This document shows positions 1-8,152 of a DNA stretch of 64,000 nt, piece after piece. The position numbers were made by a program, and so were the translations under genes. How positions within the stretch are numbered: the first letter of the stretch is position 1; the number at the start of each line of letters is the position of its first letter. A model generated the notes under the pieces. It saw nothing but the letters and a program-made list of their open reading frames with translations, had not been told where the DNA came from and did not search any database. The stretch is from Riemerella anatipestifer (lineage in GTDB: Bacteria > Bacteroidota > Bacteroidia > Flavobacteriales > Weeksellaceae): assembly GCF_035666175.1 (NCBI RefSeq), contig NZ_CP142016.1, forward strand, positions 1,612,001 to 1,676,000, read 5' to 3'.

Positions 1-2
1 GG

Positions 3-128
3 AGCAGCGAGCAGTGGGACTATGGAGAGTTCTCGTGGAACTTATGGTTCGCTCCATACATGAGCGGCTACAGCTCCTACGGCATTCAAGCGAACGGCTT
101 TAGTGTCCGCTGCATTAAAGATAACTAA
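3..128 (+). CDS. FISUMP-domain (fibrobacter-succinogenes-type) protein, 3' end only
   Basis: The frame is open from the window edge to TAA at 126-128 and encodes 41 residues ending in VRCIKDN. The pattern of SSEQ, several Trp and Tyr residues, then SGYSSYG and NGFSVRCIKD matches the C-terminus of the 'Fibrobacter succinogenes major paralogous' domain, which ends proteins of surface or secreted type in Bacteroidetes. The 5' part lies outside the window. The segment is visibly richer in G+C than the housekeeping genes here, which hints at separate ancestry. The family call rests on recognition of the C-terminal pattern; function is unknown. Confidence 0.6.
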   Translation, partial: SSEQWDYGEFSWNLWFAPYMSGYSSYGIQANGFSVRCIKDN

Positions 129-213
129 GTGATCAGCCAAGAAACCAAGAGGGTAAAATCCTTTCCTTATATAAGATAAACTAAAGTATAACCTATAAAA
201 AAACAAATATATT

Positions 214-386
214 GTGCCAGTAAAATTTAAAGTCATTGAAAGAGGTCAGCCAGGTGTAAGCTGCAGCGGTAACAAAAAGTGGTATGCCAGTGCTGCCACA
301 GATGGTGCGAGGTAGGTGTAAACTATCGCCCCAGTAAACGCATTTTAGATAGAATGAAGGCGGCAGGTTTTGAAAAAGTAAAGTAA
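214..386 (+). pseudogene. HU-like DNA-binding protein remnant with internal deletion and frameshift
   Basis: A GTG at 214 opens a frame reading PVKFKVIERGQPGV, then KKWYASAATDG, and stopping at TAG 313-315. In another frame, 318-386 reads VNYRPSKRILDRMKAAGFEKVK followed by TAA. These are the N-terminal and C-terminal ends of the HU-like DNA-binding family common in Bacteroidetes (usual length about 120-130 residues, N-terminus of VKFKVIERGQPG type, C-terminus of YRPSK...AGFEKVK type). The middle 60-70 residues are missing. Both ends are well preserved, so one recent internal deletion is more likely than long decay. Confidence 0.75.
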
Positions 387-409
387 ATCGTTCTATCTAT
401 GCATCTTAC

Positions 410-449
410 AAAACTACCGCAGGTTTCTTTAGAAACCTGCGGTAGTTTT
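410..449. repeat. Perfect 18-bp inverted repeat with 4-nt loop
   Basis: Arms 410-427 and 432-449 are exact reverse complements around the loop TTTA; the core is CTACCGCAGGTTTC. Two partial copies follow at once: GCGGTAGTTTTTAG from about 461 and AAACCTGCGCAGG from about 477. A lone terminator would not leave such copies, so this looks like part of a dispersed palindromic element, though it could also terminate the decayed genes upstream. Confidence 0.8.
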
Positions 450-664
450 GGGTAAAACTTGCGGTAGTTTTTAGTGAAACCTGCGCAGGTTTTTTAGCCT
501 ACCTAGCTTATCTTCGGAAAGTCCCTATTCATAGGGGTTACAGAACTTCGTTAGGTTTTACATAAACTAAGGCAGGGTTTTAATAATTTTAATGTGTCTT
601 TGTCCTTTTGGCTTCGCCGAACCATTGAGTTAAGTTTGTTTCAAAGCGATAAATATGTATGCTC

Positions 665-690
665 GTCCTTTTGGGTCAAGCCAAAAGGAC
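665..690. repeat. 10-bp hairpin, GTCCTTTTGG type
   Basis: GTCCTTTTGG (665-674) pairs exactly with CCAAAAGGAC (681-690) around a 6-nt loop. A partial copy of the arm, GTCCTTTTGGCTTCG, lies near 602. The repetition in one gap suggests a degraded interspersed repeat rather than a single terminator. Confidence 0.6.
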
Positions 691-976
691 CAAAAAGTCA
701 AGACTAGAAAACTACGGCTAAAAATGCGACGTCCATTCTAAAAGCCCTAGAACTCACGCCAAGGCTAAAGCCCACACTTGTTCAAACAATAGGTCTTTTT
801 TAACGAATGGACGCCCCATTTTCTTAACGCCTCCGTTCCCTTAGGTCGGGATGCAGCGGTTATTATATATGGCAGAGAATACTCAGCCTCTAAGCCCGAT
901 GGCGTTTACCTTTTACTCTAAAAGATGCTTATATTTTGCCTAAAATCTAGTTAGGTTTTTGTGGCGTTTTGAGGAG

Positions 977-1615
977 TTACTTTAAAAACGGATTGTATTG
1001 TTGTTCAAAACCGATGTTGGTACTTGCTCCGTGTCCGCTATAGACTTGGGTATTCGGTGGTAAGGTGAGTAGTTTGGTTTTAATGCTTTCAATGAGTTGT
1101 TCGTAATTGCCTTTATATAAATCGGTTCTGCCAATGCTACCTTGGAAAATTACATCGCCAGAAATTACCCAATGTTGCTCTTTGCTGTAGAAGCTAATGC
1201 TCCCAGGTGAATGCCCAGGCGTGTGTAATAGGTGTAGAGTATCCGTTCCTAGTTGTAGTGTTTCGCCCTCATCTATGAAGATTACTTGTCCTACAAAGGG
1301 TAGCATATTAAATCCATACTGCCTTGCGGTAAGAGGGGCTCTATCTAGTAGTTCTTGGTCTAGATGATGCATCAGTACAGGTACTTGGTAGGTATCAAAC
1401 GCCCACTGCAATCCTGCGATATGGTCTATATGGGCGTGGGTGAGCAGAATGTTTTTAACCGTTAAGTCCTGTGAGGTTATAAATTCGGATAACGCTAAAG
1501 TTTCGTTTGCGGTAAAATTACCTGGGTCTATAATGAAGGCTTGTCTATCCTCGTTATAAACCACATAGGTGTTTTCTGAAAAGGGATTGAAGGTAAATGT
1601 TTTGATACTAAGCAT
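977..1615 (-). CDS. MBL-fold metallo-hydrolase (glyoxalase II-like)
   Basis: This 212-residue protein belongs to the metallo-beta-lactamase fold hydrolases. The metal-binding motif THAHIDH lies at residues 59-65. Further ligands are H135 (HTPGHSPGS), D154 (ISGDVIF) and H195 (YSGHGA). The length and motif order match short glyoxalase II-like or persulfide-dioxygenase-like cytosolic proteins; the substrate cannot be told from sequence. It lies 14 bp downstream of the TolC-like gene on the same strand, so it may be read through from the export operon. Confidence 0.85.
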   Translation of the reverse strand: MLSIKTFTFNPFSENTYVVYNEDRQAFIIDPGNFTANETLALSEFITSQDLTVKNILLTHAHIDHIAGLQWAFDTYQVPVLMHHLDQELLDRAPLTARQYGFNMLPFVGQVIFIDEGETLQLGTDTLHLLHTPGHSPGSISFYSKEQHWVISGDVIFQGSIGRTDLYKGNYEQLIESIKTKLLTLPPNTQVYSGHGASTNIGFEQQYNPFLK

Positions 1616-1629
1616 AATAAAGGTTGTTT

Positions 1630-3039
1630 TTAGGGCTGGGCATTCATATTCCTTTGGAATAGTTTAATGCCATTGTAGGATTTCATAATTTTGTTTTCGG
1701 TATTGTAAATTTTCTTTTGGATATCCAAAAGTTTAGACTCTCTAGAGTTGAGTATAAATAATGAACTTTCTCCGTTTTTAAATTTAATCTCTTCTCCTTT
1801 TACCAGTTTGTTGTAATTGTCGTAATACTCTTTGTAGAGTTCTAGCTGTTTGGTGTAGCCTTCAAAATCATTCTTGTAAACTTCTAACTTGGTAAAGAGT
1901 TCTTGTTTTTTCATTTTTAAATCTTCCTCGTTTTGGAGTTTTTTTAGTTTAATGATTTCATAGTCCGCCCTTGCTTCTCTCATAAAAATAGGAACTTCCA
2001 GCTTGAGACCGTATTGGAAATTATTATTAAATAGAGGGAATACCTCGGCAGGTTTGCTAGGTTTATTAAAGAGATTATAACTGAAATCTATCTTTGGGAG
2101 GAAGCTCTGCCACTTTAATTTTTTCTCTACATTTAGAAACTCATCTTTGTGTAGATAGTATCTTAGGGCTCTATGTTGCGAACTAAAGTTTTCTTCTATA
2201 TAATTTTTCAGCATAGGGTAATCTGCTACTTTTTCTGAACTAAATACCTCTAGCGGATATACAGACGGCGGTAATGTTACCGACTGGTTATCTTTCCAGA
2301 GAAAAAGCTCAAGCTGTTCCATAGTGTTTTTATAATCCAATGATGCCTGCTGATAACCCAGTAGAAATTCTTGATACAGAGTTTCGGCTTCGGTTACGCC
2401 TATGGATGCCATTTCGCCGTAGTCATAAGACTTTTTTATCATTTCTAACCTTTCCTCGCTTATATTGAGCCTTTCTTTATAAACGGTAATGATTTGATAT
2501 TGCTTTACCCACTCCCAATACATATTTTCGGCATCTACCAAAATCTCGTTGATGAGGGTGGTTTGTTCGGCTTCTGTCATTTTATACAAGGCTTCGGCTT
2601 GGTGCAAAACGGCTCTTCTTTTATCGTAAATTAGCCCTTTGCCTAAAGGGATATTAACGCCTACATTGTATAGCTCGCCAGAGGTTGTGCTGTTGTCTAG
2701 TTTTTTTCCAGAGATATTGCTCACGCCACCTACTATATTCATTCCGTACCATAGTGGGATATCTACTTCAAGCCCTTTTTTATCATAATAGATGGTATTA
2801 TCAATGTTTTTTTGTCCCAAAGCTCCTGATAATATAGGGTCGAAATTTCCTTTGGATTTTAGGATTTCGTTTTTGGCTATTTCTTTGCCATAGCGGTATT
2901 TTTTGATAACAGGGTGATGCGTAGATACGGCGGAGAGATATTCGCCTAATGAAAACGAAAGGCTATCTCCTTGTGCAGACAAGCAATAGGAGAAAACCCA
3001 AAAAACAAGATATAGTGTTTTATTTTTTATTTTTTTCAT
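1630..3039 (-). CDS. TolC-family outer-membrane efflux protein
   Basis: A 469-residue outer-membrane channel subunit, predicted to join the HlyD-like adaptor and ABC protein encoded just upstream. I chose the ATG at 3037-3039 because it starts a signal peptide (MKKIKNKTLYLVFWVFSYCLSAQ); a longer reading frame runs further into the previous gene but gives no signal. The mature part is helix-rich with Glu/Lys/Tyr heptads, as in TolC repeats. It overlaps the end of the HlyD gene by 20 bp, so translation is probably coupled. Confidence 0.85.
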   Translation of the reverse strand: MKKIKNKTLYLVFWVFSYCLSAQGDSLSFSLGEYLSAVSTHHPVIKKYRYGKEIAKNEILKSKGNFDPILSGALGQKNIDNTIYYDKKGLEVDIPLWYGMNIVGGVSNISGKKLDNSTTSGELYNVGVNIPLGKGLIYDKRRAVLHQAEALYKMTEAEQTTLINEILVDAENMYWEWVKQYQIITVYKERLNISEERLEMIKKSYDYGEMASIGVTEAETLYQEFLLGYQQASLDYKNTMEQLELFLWKDNQSVTLPPSVYPLEVFSSEKVADYPMLKNYIEENFSSQHRALRYYLHKDEFLNVEKKLKWQSFLPKIDFSYNLFNKPSKPAEVFPLFNNNFQYGLKLEVPIFMREARADYEIIKLKKLQNEEDLKMKKQELFTKLEVYKNDFEGYTKQLELYKEYYDNYNKLVKGEEIKFKNGESSLFILNSRESKLLDIQKKIYNTENKIMKSYNGIKLFQRNMNAQP

Positions 3040-4324
3040 CTTTTTGTTTGTTTGCGATGTAGTAATCAGGAGGGAAGCCGTTGATGTTACGCCATATCTC
3101 GTACCAGATAGGGACATCGTTTAGAAGAATAATACCCTTTGAGCCTGCTCCCATTTTGATGTTTGGTGGCCACTTTTTATCACCACTTTCTACTACTACT
3201 ACTTTGAACATTCCGTTTTGAGAAATGTTGTTTTCTACAGCGATTATTTTACCAGGGAAAGTCCCATAGCTTGAGTTGGGCCACCCAGAGAATACAATGG
3301 CAGGGAAGCCATCAAAGGTACAGCGTATCTTTTGCCCTTCCTGTAATAGTGGCAAATCTACTGGAGATACATAAAATTCTACGGCATATTTTACCGATTT
3401 TGGAACAATAATACCTATGTTTTCGCCTTCTTTTATAATCTCACCAATCCCCGTTTTGCTGAGCTGGGTAATTTGTCCGTCTTGAGTAGCAATAATGTAA
3501 TACTGCCCCTGTCTTACTTTGTAGTTTGTAACTTGGGTTTGTAGTTTGGCTATTTCTCCATCACTTCCTGCTACCTGTCCCATACTTTGGAACCGCTCGC
3601 CTTCTAGTTTGCTTATTTTTTCGTTATAGTCTTGTATAGTCGCATTTTGCTCTACCTGTAGAGAAAGGATTTCTTGCTGAGCTTCGGCAAGTTTGTTTTC
3701 TATACTATTTTTCTTTGCTAGGGCATTTTGGTAAGATACATTTCTCCTTTGGAAATCTGTTAAAGAGACAAGTCCTTGTTTGTACATTTCTTCTTGTCTT
3801 CTGTACTGGTCTTCTGTTATTCTAAACTCATTGTTGGCGGCTTGAAGTTCTGCATTAGTTGCATTGATTTTAAAGTTGAGCTGTTGCAGTTTTATTCTGA
3901 TTTGGTTCAGTTTGAGTTCTCTAGCAGCATTCATAGCATCTAGCTGTCCTCCAATGGTTTTTATTTTTGCAGAGTAGTAATCTCTTACATTGTCTTTCGC
4001 ATTGATTTGGTCTTCTGCTCTTTGCACCAATAGAGGATCCATATAGTCCTCCTTTATTTCGGAAATTCTAAGAAGAGTGTCACCTTTTTTTACTTGGTCA
4101 CCGTTTTTTACATACCAGTGTATGATTTTCCCAGGTATTGGAGATTGTATGCTTTGGGGTCTCTGCTCTTGGTAAAGCCCACTTACATAGCCATTGGTAT
4201 GGATGTTCTGTGTCCATGGAAGTAATAGTAATAAAAGCAGAATGCCAAGTCCAATAAAAAACCATTTTTTGATGTTGGTTTTTTGGTGTATTCGGTAGAT
4301 TTTATTGTGAGATTTGTAGTTCAT
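3020..4324 (-). CDS. HlyD-family periplasmic adaptor (membrane fusion protein)
   Basis: This 434-residue protein has one N-terminal membrane segment (about residues 22-40), a barrel half ending in a GDQVKKGDTLL biotinyl-lipoyl-like turn (about 75-85), and a long coiled coil (about 105-260). The second lipoyl half follows (YYIIATQDGQITQLSKTGIGEIIKEG, split by the hairpin) and then a C-terminal barrel. This is the usual plan of type I secretion or tripartite efflux adaptors. It lies 10 bp after the ABC gene and overlaps the TolC gene. The cargo is not known; no GG-leader peptide gene was seen nearby. Confidence 0.88.
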   Translation of the reverse strand: MNYKSHNKIYRIHQKTNIKKWFFIGLGILLLLLLLPWTQNIHTNGYVSGLYQEQRPQSIQSPIPGKIIHWYVKNGDQVKKGDTLLRISEIKEDYMDPLLVQRAEDQINAKDNVRDYYSAKIKTIGGQLDAMNAARELKLNQIRIKLQQLNFKINATNAELQAANNEFRITEDQYRRQEEMYKQGLVSLTDFQRRNVSYQNALAKKNSIENKLAEAQQEILSLQVEQNATIQDYNEKISKLEGERFQSMGQVAGSDGEIAKLQTQVTNYKVRQGQYYIIATQDGQITQLSKTGIGEIIKEGENIGIIVPKSVKYAVEFYVSPVDLPLLQEGQKIRCTFDGFPAIVFSGWPNSSYGTFPGKIIAVENNISQNGMFKVVVVESGDKKWPPNIKMGAGSKGIILLNDVPIWYEIWRNINGFPPDYYIANKQKDEKNKK

Positions 4325-4334
4325 CTTTGCGTTT

Positions 4335-5987
4335 TTATTTTATGACTTCTAGTTTCCCTTTATTCATAGATAAATGATGTTGGCTTGCTTTAATCAAATC
4401 TTTATCTTGAGAGATGATAATATAGGTTCTGTATTGAGATGTTTTTTGGATATATTTTATCAGCTTAGGTTTAATGCTTTCGCCTAAGCCTTCTAATGGT
4501 TCTTTTAGAAGGATTAATTTTTTATTTCCAATTAAGGCTCTCAGAAGCATAATGATTTTTTTTGTACTGTAAGGGAGCTGATAATTAACATCATTAATTA
4601 CACTAAGTAAGTCGTTTGAGAAGTAATGGCTGTCTATACCTATTTCTTTTGCCAATGCAACCACATCATCTAGTTTTATATTTTCATTGCCTACGGATAT
4701 GTTTTCAAAAATAGTTCCTTTAAAAATACCTCGCTCGTCTATCATTAGCCCCAGCTTACTTCGGTAGATATTCATATCGATGTTTTCTATCCCCACACCA
4801 TTGATGAAAATATTCCCTTGAGTAGGAGTATAAAAACCAGCTATTAAGTTAAGGAGTAAACTCTTACCAGAAGCGGTGTCTCCAGAAATTACGGTAATGC
4901 CATTAGCTGTAACATCAAAGTTTATATTTTCTAGTTTATTGGTTTTGCCATCAAAGGAATAGTTGACTCTATTGAAACTAATATCAACTCCAGCATTGCT
5001 GTTGTGGTAGATATTGTGTTTACCACTATTTTCCGTCTTTAATTCGGTGATTTTATCTAGCTTTGCTAGGGCGATAATGGTGTCATAATAACTTTCTAAA
5101 CTTTTTATTAGTTTTTCTACTGCGCTTAATAGTAGTAAAATAACAATTTCTACTGCCATAAATGCACCAATGTTCAGTTTTTGATTGATGAGCAAATACA
5201 CGCCAATAGATAACATCACTAGTGTAATGATAACCTTAAAAAATATAACTAATTTGTACTGGAATTTTAGAACATGAAAATGCTGTGTACGGTAGTCTAA
5301 ATACGGCAATACCCTTTTATCAGTTTCTTCTAAATGAATATTTGAGTTAGAACTTACTTTAAATATCTTAATTGCTGATGATAAATCTTCCAGCCAAGCT
5401 GCTAGATGATATTTGCTATCGCTTTCTTTGAGGCTGGTTTCTATACCTTGTTTCATTGTAAGCTTAAATAGAACAACAATGCCTATGATGAGAAAAATAC
5501 CAAAGACCAAAAGCCAAACATGATAAAGAGATAATAGTATAACTCCAAAAATAATCTGTATAATAGATGTAGGAATGCTCAATAGCATTTTGGAGAATGA
5601 TTTTTGTAAATTCTGTGTATCAAAAAAACGATTGATAAGCTCAGGAAGATGATAATTGTTTACCGAATAGAGGTCTATATCAGGTAATCTTTTAGCGATT
5701 TTGAAAGTGTAATCCACAAATATTTTTTGTTGGATTTTCTCTATAATCATCATTACCTTTATTTGGAAGTAGCCTGTCAGCCAAGTGCCTAGCACTACAA
5801 GTGCAATCAATAAATAGATAGAAGTAACCATAGCGGCTCCAAAGGCATAGCTAATAATGGCTTGTATACCTAGAGGAATACTCAAATATACCAGTCCGCT
5901 AAGGATACCATATAAATAAATATTGACGATGTCTTTCCGTTCTATCTTTATTAGGTTGAGTAATAGTTCGTTTAGTTTTTTATTCAT
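4335..5987 (-). CDS. ABC exporter-like protein with degenerate nucleotide-binding domain
   Basis: This 550-residue protein has a six-helix exporter membrane domain (about residues 20-300) fused to an NBD (about 325-550), without an N-terminal C39 peptidase. Walker A is intact (GDTASGKS, 369-376). Other catalytic motifs are altered: the Q-loop position reads D417, the LSGGQ position reads LPYST (471-475), the Walker B Asp is K495 (LILLKEP, Glu kept), the D-loop reads EGLG, and the H-loop His is Q527. The frame is intact and the gene heads an operon with hlyD- and tolC-like genes, so it is presumably made. A homodimer would be expected to hydrolyse ATP poorly or not at all, which is inference. 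Confidence 0.85.
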   Translation of the reverse strand: MNKKLNELLLNLIKIERKDIVNIYLYGILSGLVYLSIPLGIQAIISYAFGAAMVTSIYLLIALVVLGTWLTGYFQIKVMMIIEKIQQKIFVDYTFKIAKRLPDIDLYSVNNYHLPELINRFFDTQNLQKSFSKMLLSIPTSIIQIIFGVILLSLYHVWLLVFGIFLIIGIVVLFKLTMKQGIETSLKESDSKYHLAAWLEDLSSAIKIFKVSSNSNIHLEETDKRVLPYLDYRTQHFHVLKFQYKLVIFFKVIITLVMLSIGVYLLINQKLNIGAFMAVEIVILLLLSAVEKLIKSLESYYDTIIALAKLDKITELKTENSGKHNIYHNSNAGVDISFNRVNYSFDGKTNKLENINFDVTANGITVISGDTASGKSLLLNLIAGFYTPTQGNIFINGVGIENIDMNIYRSKLGLMIDERGIFKGTIFENISVGNENIKLDDVVALAKEIGIDSHYFSNDLLSVINDVNYQLPYSTKKIIMLLRALIGNKKLILLKEPLEGLGESIKPKLIKYIQKTSQYRTYIIISQDKDLIKASQHHLSMNKGKLEVIK

Positions 5988-6033
5988 AAAGTGCTTTATT
6001 TATTTTTAATAAAAATTAAAACTTGTTTATAAA

Positions 6034-6066
6034 AAAACATCCTAAAATTAAAAATTCGGATGTTTT
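6034..6066 (-). terminator. Rho-independent terminator after the glucosaminidase gene
   Basis: AAAACATCC (6034-6042) pairs with GGATGTTTT (6058-6066). On the minus strand the stem is followed by a run of T. It lies between the glucosaminidase gene and the ABC operon, so the two are probably separate transcripts. Confidence 0.7.
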
Positions 6067-6155
6067 GTTTGTTATTTATCTTATTTAAAAATCAAGTGCT
6101 AATATATGTCTTAGCCAATAAATCACCAAATAAATAATTAGAATTTAGAAGGCTT

Positions 6156-6629
6156 TTAAATATCTGATAAATTAAATTTGTTATAAACTAGCGTTATTCT
6201 ACGAATCCATTCTTTAGGTTGGGTAGAATAACCGTTGTTAGCAATGGTTTTCACCCACAGAGAGAAGTCGTTTTTCCCTTTTAAGTCTGAATAGTATTTT
6301 TTTCGTGTGAGCATTTTGCAAAAGGCATCAAAACTCTCCTCTTTAGAACTGAATTGTTTGTACTTAGAGCCTTTCTGATGATTTTTACCTACAATCCCAA
6401 AATGGTTGTTGAGTTGCTTTGAGTTTTTGCAGCTACCACCACCAGTTTCTACAAATGCGATGGACATAATTACAGCGGCAGGAATTTCATACTTTTTTGA
6501 TAACTCGGTTACCAAGTTTTTGTTGCTTTTAATATACTGATGTGTAGCTTGTGCCTTCATAGGAAATGAGAATAGACACAGTAATACTCCAATAATAATA
6601 GTTCTAATATAAGAAGTGTGTTTTTTCAT
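6156..6629 (-). CDS. Glucosaminidase-domain protein (peptidoglycan hydrolase)
   Basis: This 157-residue secreted protein has a signal peptide (MKKHTSYIRTIIIGVLLCLF, cut near KAQA) followed by one mannosyl-glycoprotein endo-beta-N-acetylglucosaminidase-type domain. The likely catalytic Glu lies in SIAFVETGGG. Family motifs NNHFGIVG, FDAFCKML and the C-terminal YNKF are present. The ATG at 6627-6629 is chosen because upstream in-frame codons do not look like a signal. It should cut peptidoglycan glycan strands in the periplasm. It is close to a complete single domain with no cell-wall-binding repeats. Confidence 0.85.
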   Translation of the reverse strand: MKKHTSYIRTIIIGVLLCLFSFPMKAQATHQYIKSNKNLVTELSKKYEIPAAVIMSIAFVETGGGSCKNSKQLNNHFGIVGKNHQKGSKYKQFSSKEESFDAFCKMLTRKKYYSDLKGKNDFSLWVKTIANNGYSTQPKEWIRRITLVYNKFNLSDI

Positions 6630-6755
6630 AATTATAAATAATTTGTGGGCAAATTTACAAATCAAAATTATAAGAGGGTGATTTTTAACAAAAAATAACA
6701 TTTTTAGGTTAGAGAAAAAGTTTGTGATTTTTAGTGAAAATATTCTTATTTTAGG

Positions 6756-6787
6756 TTGTGTAGCGATTAAAAAAAGCATTACTTTAG
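6756..6787 (+). promoter_or_regulatory. Possible flavobacterial promoter for the SGNH-MBOAT operon
   Basis: GTTG with TTG at 6756-6758, a 21-bp spacer and TACTTTAG (6780-6787) resemble the Bacteroidetes sigma factor pattern TTTG / TAnnTTTG with one mismatch in each box. The TTG start codon follows 28 bp downstream. Confidence 0.4.
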
Positions 6788-6814
6788 CGACGTTTTTTTA
6801 AAGAAAAATTCGCC

Positions 6815-8152
6815 TTGAAATCAAACAAAAATTATAGAGTTTTTAGATTAGTCCTTTCAAGTTTTGTAATCTATTTGTCGGCTTCATTGGTTATGAAGAT
6901 GATGAACTTCCACTGGCGTCCGTTAGATAATATAAACTTGGTTTCGGAGTTATTTCGGTCAGTAGAAATAGAAAAAGTTAATGAACAAAAAAAAGAAACT
7001 CTTTCGTCTCTTCCTGTTGAGCAGACCGTGCAATTTGACTTATATCAAAAACCAGATTTAATTACCAATTTTTTAACCAATTCACCTCAACCTGTGCTGG
7101 CTAAGTTTGTGGAAAAATTGGAAAACTTAAAGAAACAGAAGAAAGGCAAAGTAAGAATTGCGTTCTTTGGGGATAGTATGATAGAGGGAGATCTAATGAC
7201 ACAGACTTTAAGGAGGCTCCTACAAACCGAGTTCGGGGGTAAAGGTGTAGGCTTTGTGCCAATGTACTCCAATGTTGCAGGGTTCAGAACAACGGCAATG
7301 GTGTCTGGAAAAGGCTGGAAAGACACTCATTTTATGATTAAAGGAGCGGATAACCTCTACTTATCGGGGCATAGGTTCGGAGGATTAGGCACGGGTTCCT
7401 ATGAGGATAAAACGATACAAAGTACCGATGTAGTAACCAAGGCGTTGCTATTTGGGAAAATAAATGATGCTGCTATAGTTGCCAACGGTACTCCATTAGT
7501 GTTGTCTGGAATAGATAAGGTCAATCGTATAGTGCTTTCTAATGATAACAATAATAGAATATCAGTACAGTCCAAAACAAACTCTTTGCCTCTATTCGGG
7601 GTTAGTTTTGAGTCCGAAAATGGTGTTTTTGTAGATAACTTCTCGTTTAGAGGGATTACTGGGATTGAGCTTGGTAAGATAGATAAGGAAATATATAATG
7701 CCGTTCAGAAGAATAATCCTTATGATTTGGTAATTCTTCAATATGGAGTGAATTTAATGTTCCGCCCAAAGGATACCAATTATGAATATTACGAGAAAAT
7801 GATGTCGCCTGTATTAGAAAAACTGAAAAAAGAGATGCCTAATACCGAGTTTCTGTTAATAGGTAGTGCCGACAGAGCGTTTAGGTATAATGGGGAGTAC
7901 AAAACAGCGGTGGGATTGCCTAACTTGCTGAAACTTCAGGCAGAACTCGCTTTAAAGTACAATATGGCTTTCTATAATAATTTTGCGACTATGGGGGGCG
8001 AAAATAGTATTGCTAAGTGGGCTAATGCCACACCACCGCTGGCAAACAAAGATTATATACACCCTAATGCTAAAGGTGCAGAAGTATTGGGACAAAAGCT
8101 ATATGATGCCATTATAAAAGATTATCAAAAAAATAGAAAAAGGGATAAATAA
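6815..8152 (+). CDS. SGNH/GDSL-type hydrolase, membrane-anchored
   Basis: This 445-residue protein begins at TTG, where a signal anchor follows (about residues 9-28). Block I is FFGDSMIEGD (catalytic Ser121), block III is QYGVN, and the C-terminal DxxH motif reads KDYIHP (D413, H416). It is periplasmic by its single N-terminal membrane segment. It overlaps the next gene, an MBOAT O-acyltransferase, by one base (TAATG). The pairing resembles AlgI/AlgJ and PatA/PatB systems, in which the MBOAT exports acetyl groups and an SGNH protein transfers them to a polysaccharide. The polymer target is unknown. Confidence 0.8.
   Translation: MKSNKNYRVFRLVLSSFVIYLSASLVMKMMNFHWRPLDNINLVSELFRSVEIEKVNEQKKETLSSLPVEQTVQFDLYQKPDLITNFLTNSPQPVLAKFVEKLENLKKQKKGKVRIAFFGDSMIEGDLMTQTLRRLLQTEFGGKGVGFVPMYSNVAGFRTTAMVSGKGWKDTHFMIKGADNLYLSGHRFGGLGTGSYEDKTIQSTDVVTKALLFGKINDAAIVANGTPLVLSGIDKVNRIVLSNDNNNRISVQSKTNSLPLFGVSFESENGVFVDNFSFRGITGIELGKIDKEIYNAVQKNNPYDLVILQYGVNLMFRPKDTNYEYYEKMMSPVLEKLKKEMPNTEFLLIGSADRAFRYNGEYKTAVGLPNLLKLQAELALKYNMAFYNNFATMGGENSIAKWANATPPLANKDYIHPNAKGAEVLGQKLYDAIIKDYQKNRKRDK

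Larger units (their letters stand above)
387..976. other. Gene-free 590 bp stretch with palindromes
   Basis: No convincing gene is seen on either strand. It contains a perfect 18-bp hairpin (410-449) with partial copies after it, a small CCCTAT/ATAGGG hairpin (523-536), a 10-bp hairpin (665-690), and a longer spaced inverted repeat (728-738 against 805-815). The remainder has no clear RNA gene. It separates the decayed FISUMP/HU-like pair from the convergent export operon. Confidence 0.6.

Noticed and set aside
42-236. Open frame on the minus strand across the window edge
   Set aside because: It lies opposite the FISUMP end and the HU-like remnant, which have recognisable family sequence.
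410-449. CRISPR repeat
   Set aside because: Only one full palindrome with irregular partial copies; no regular spacers and no cas genes.
387-976. tRNA or small RNA gene
   Set aside because: No cloverleaf, anticodon arm or CCA end could be made; only hairpins were found.
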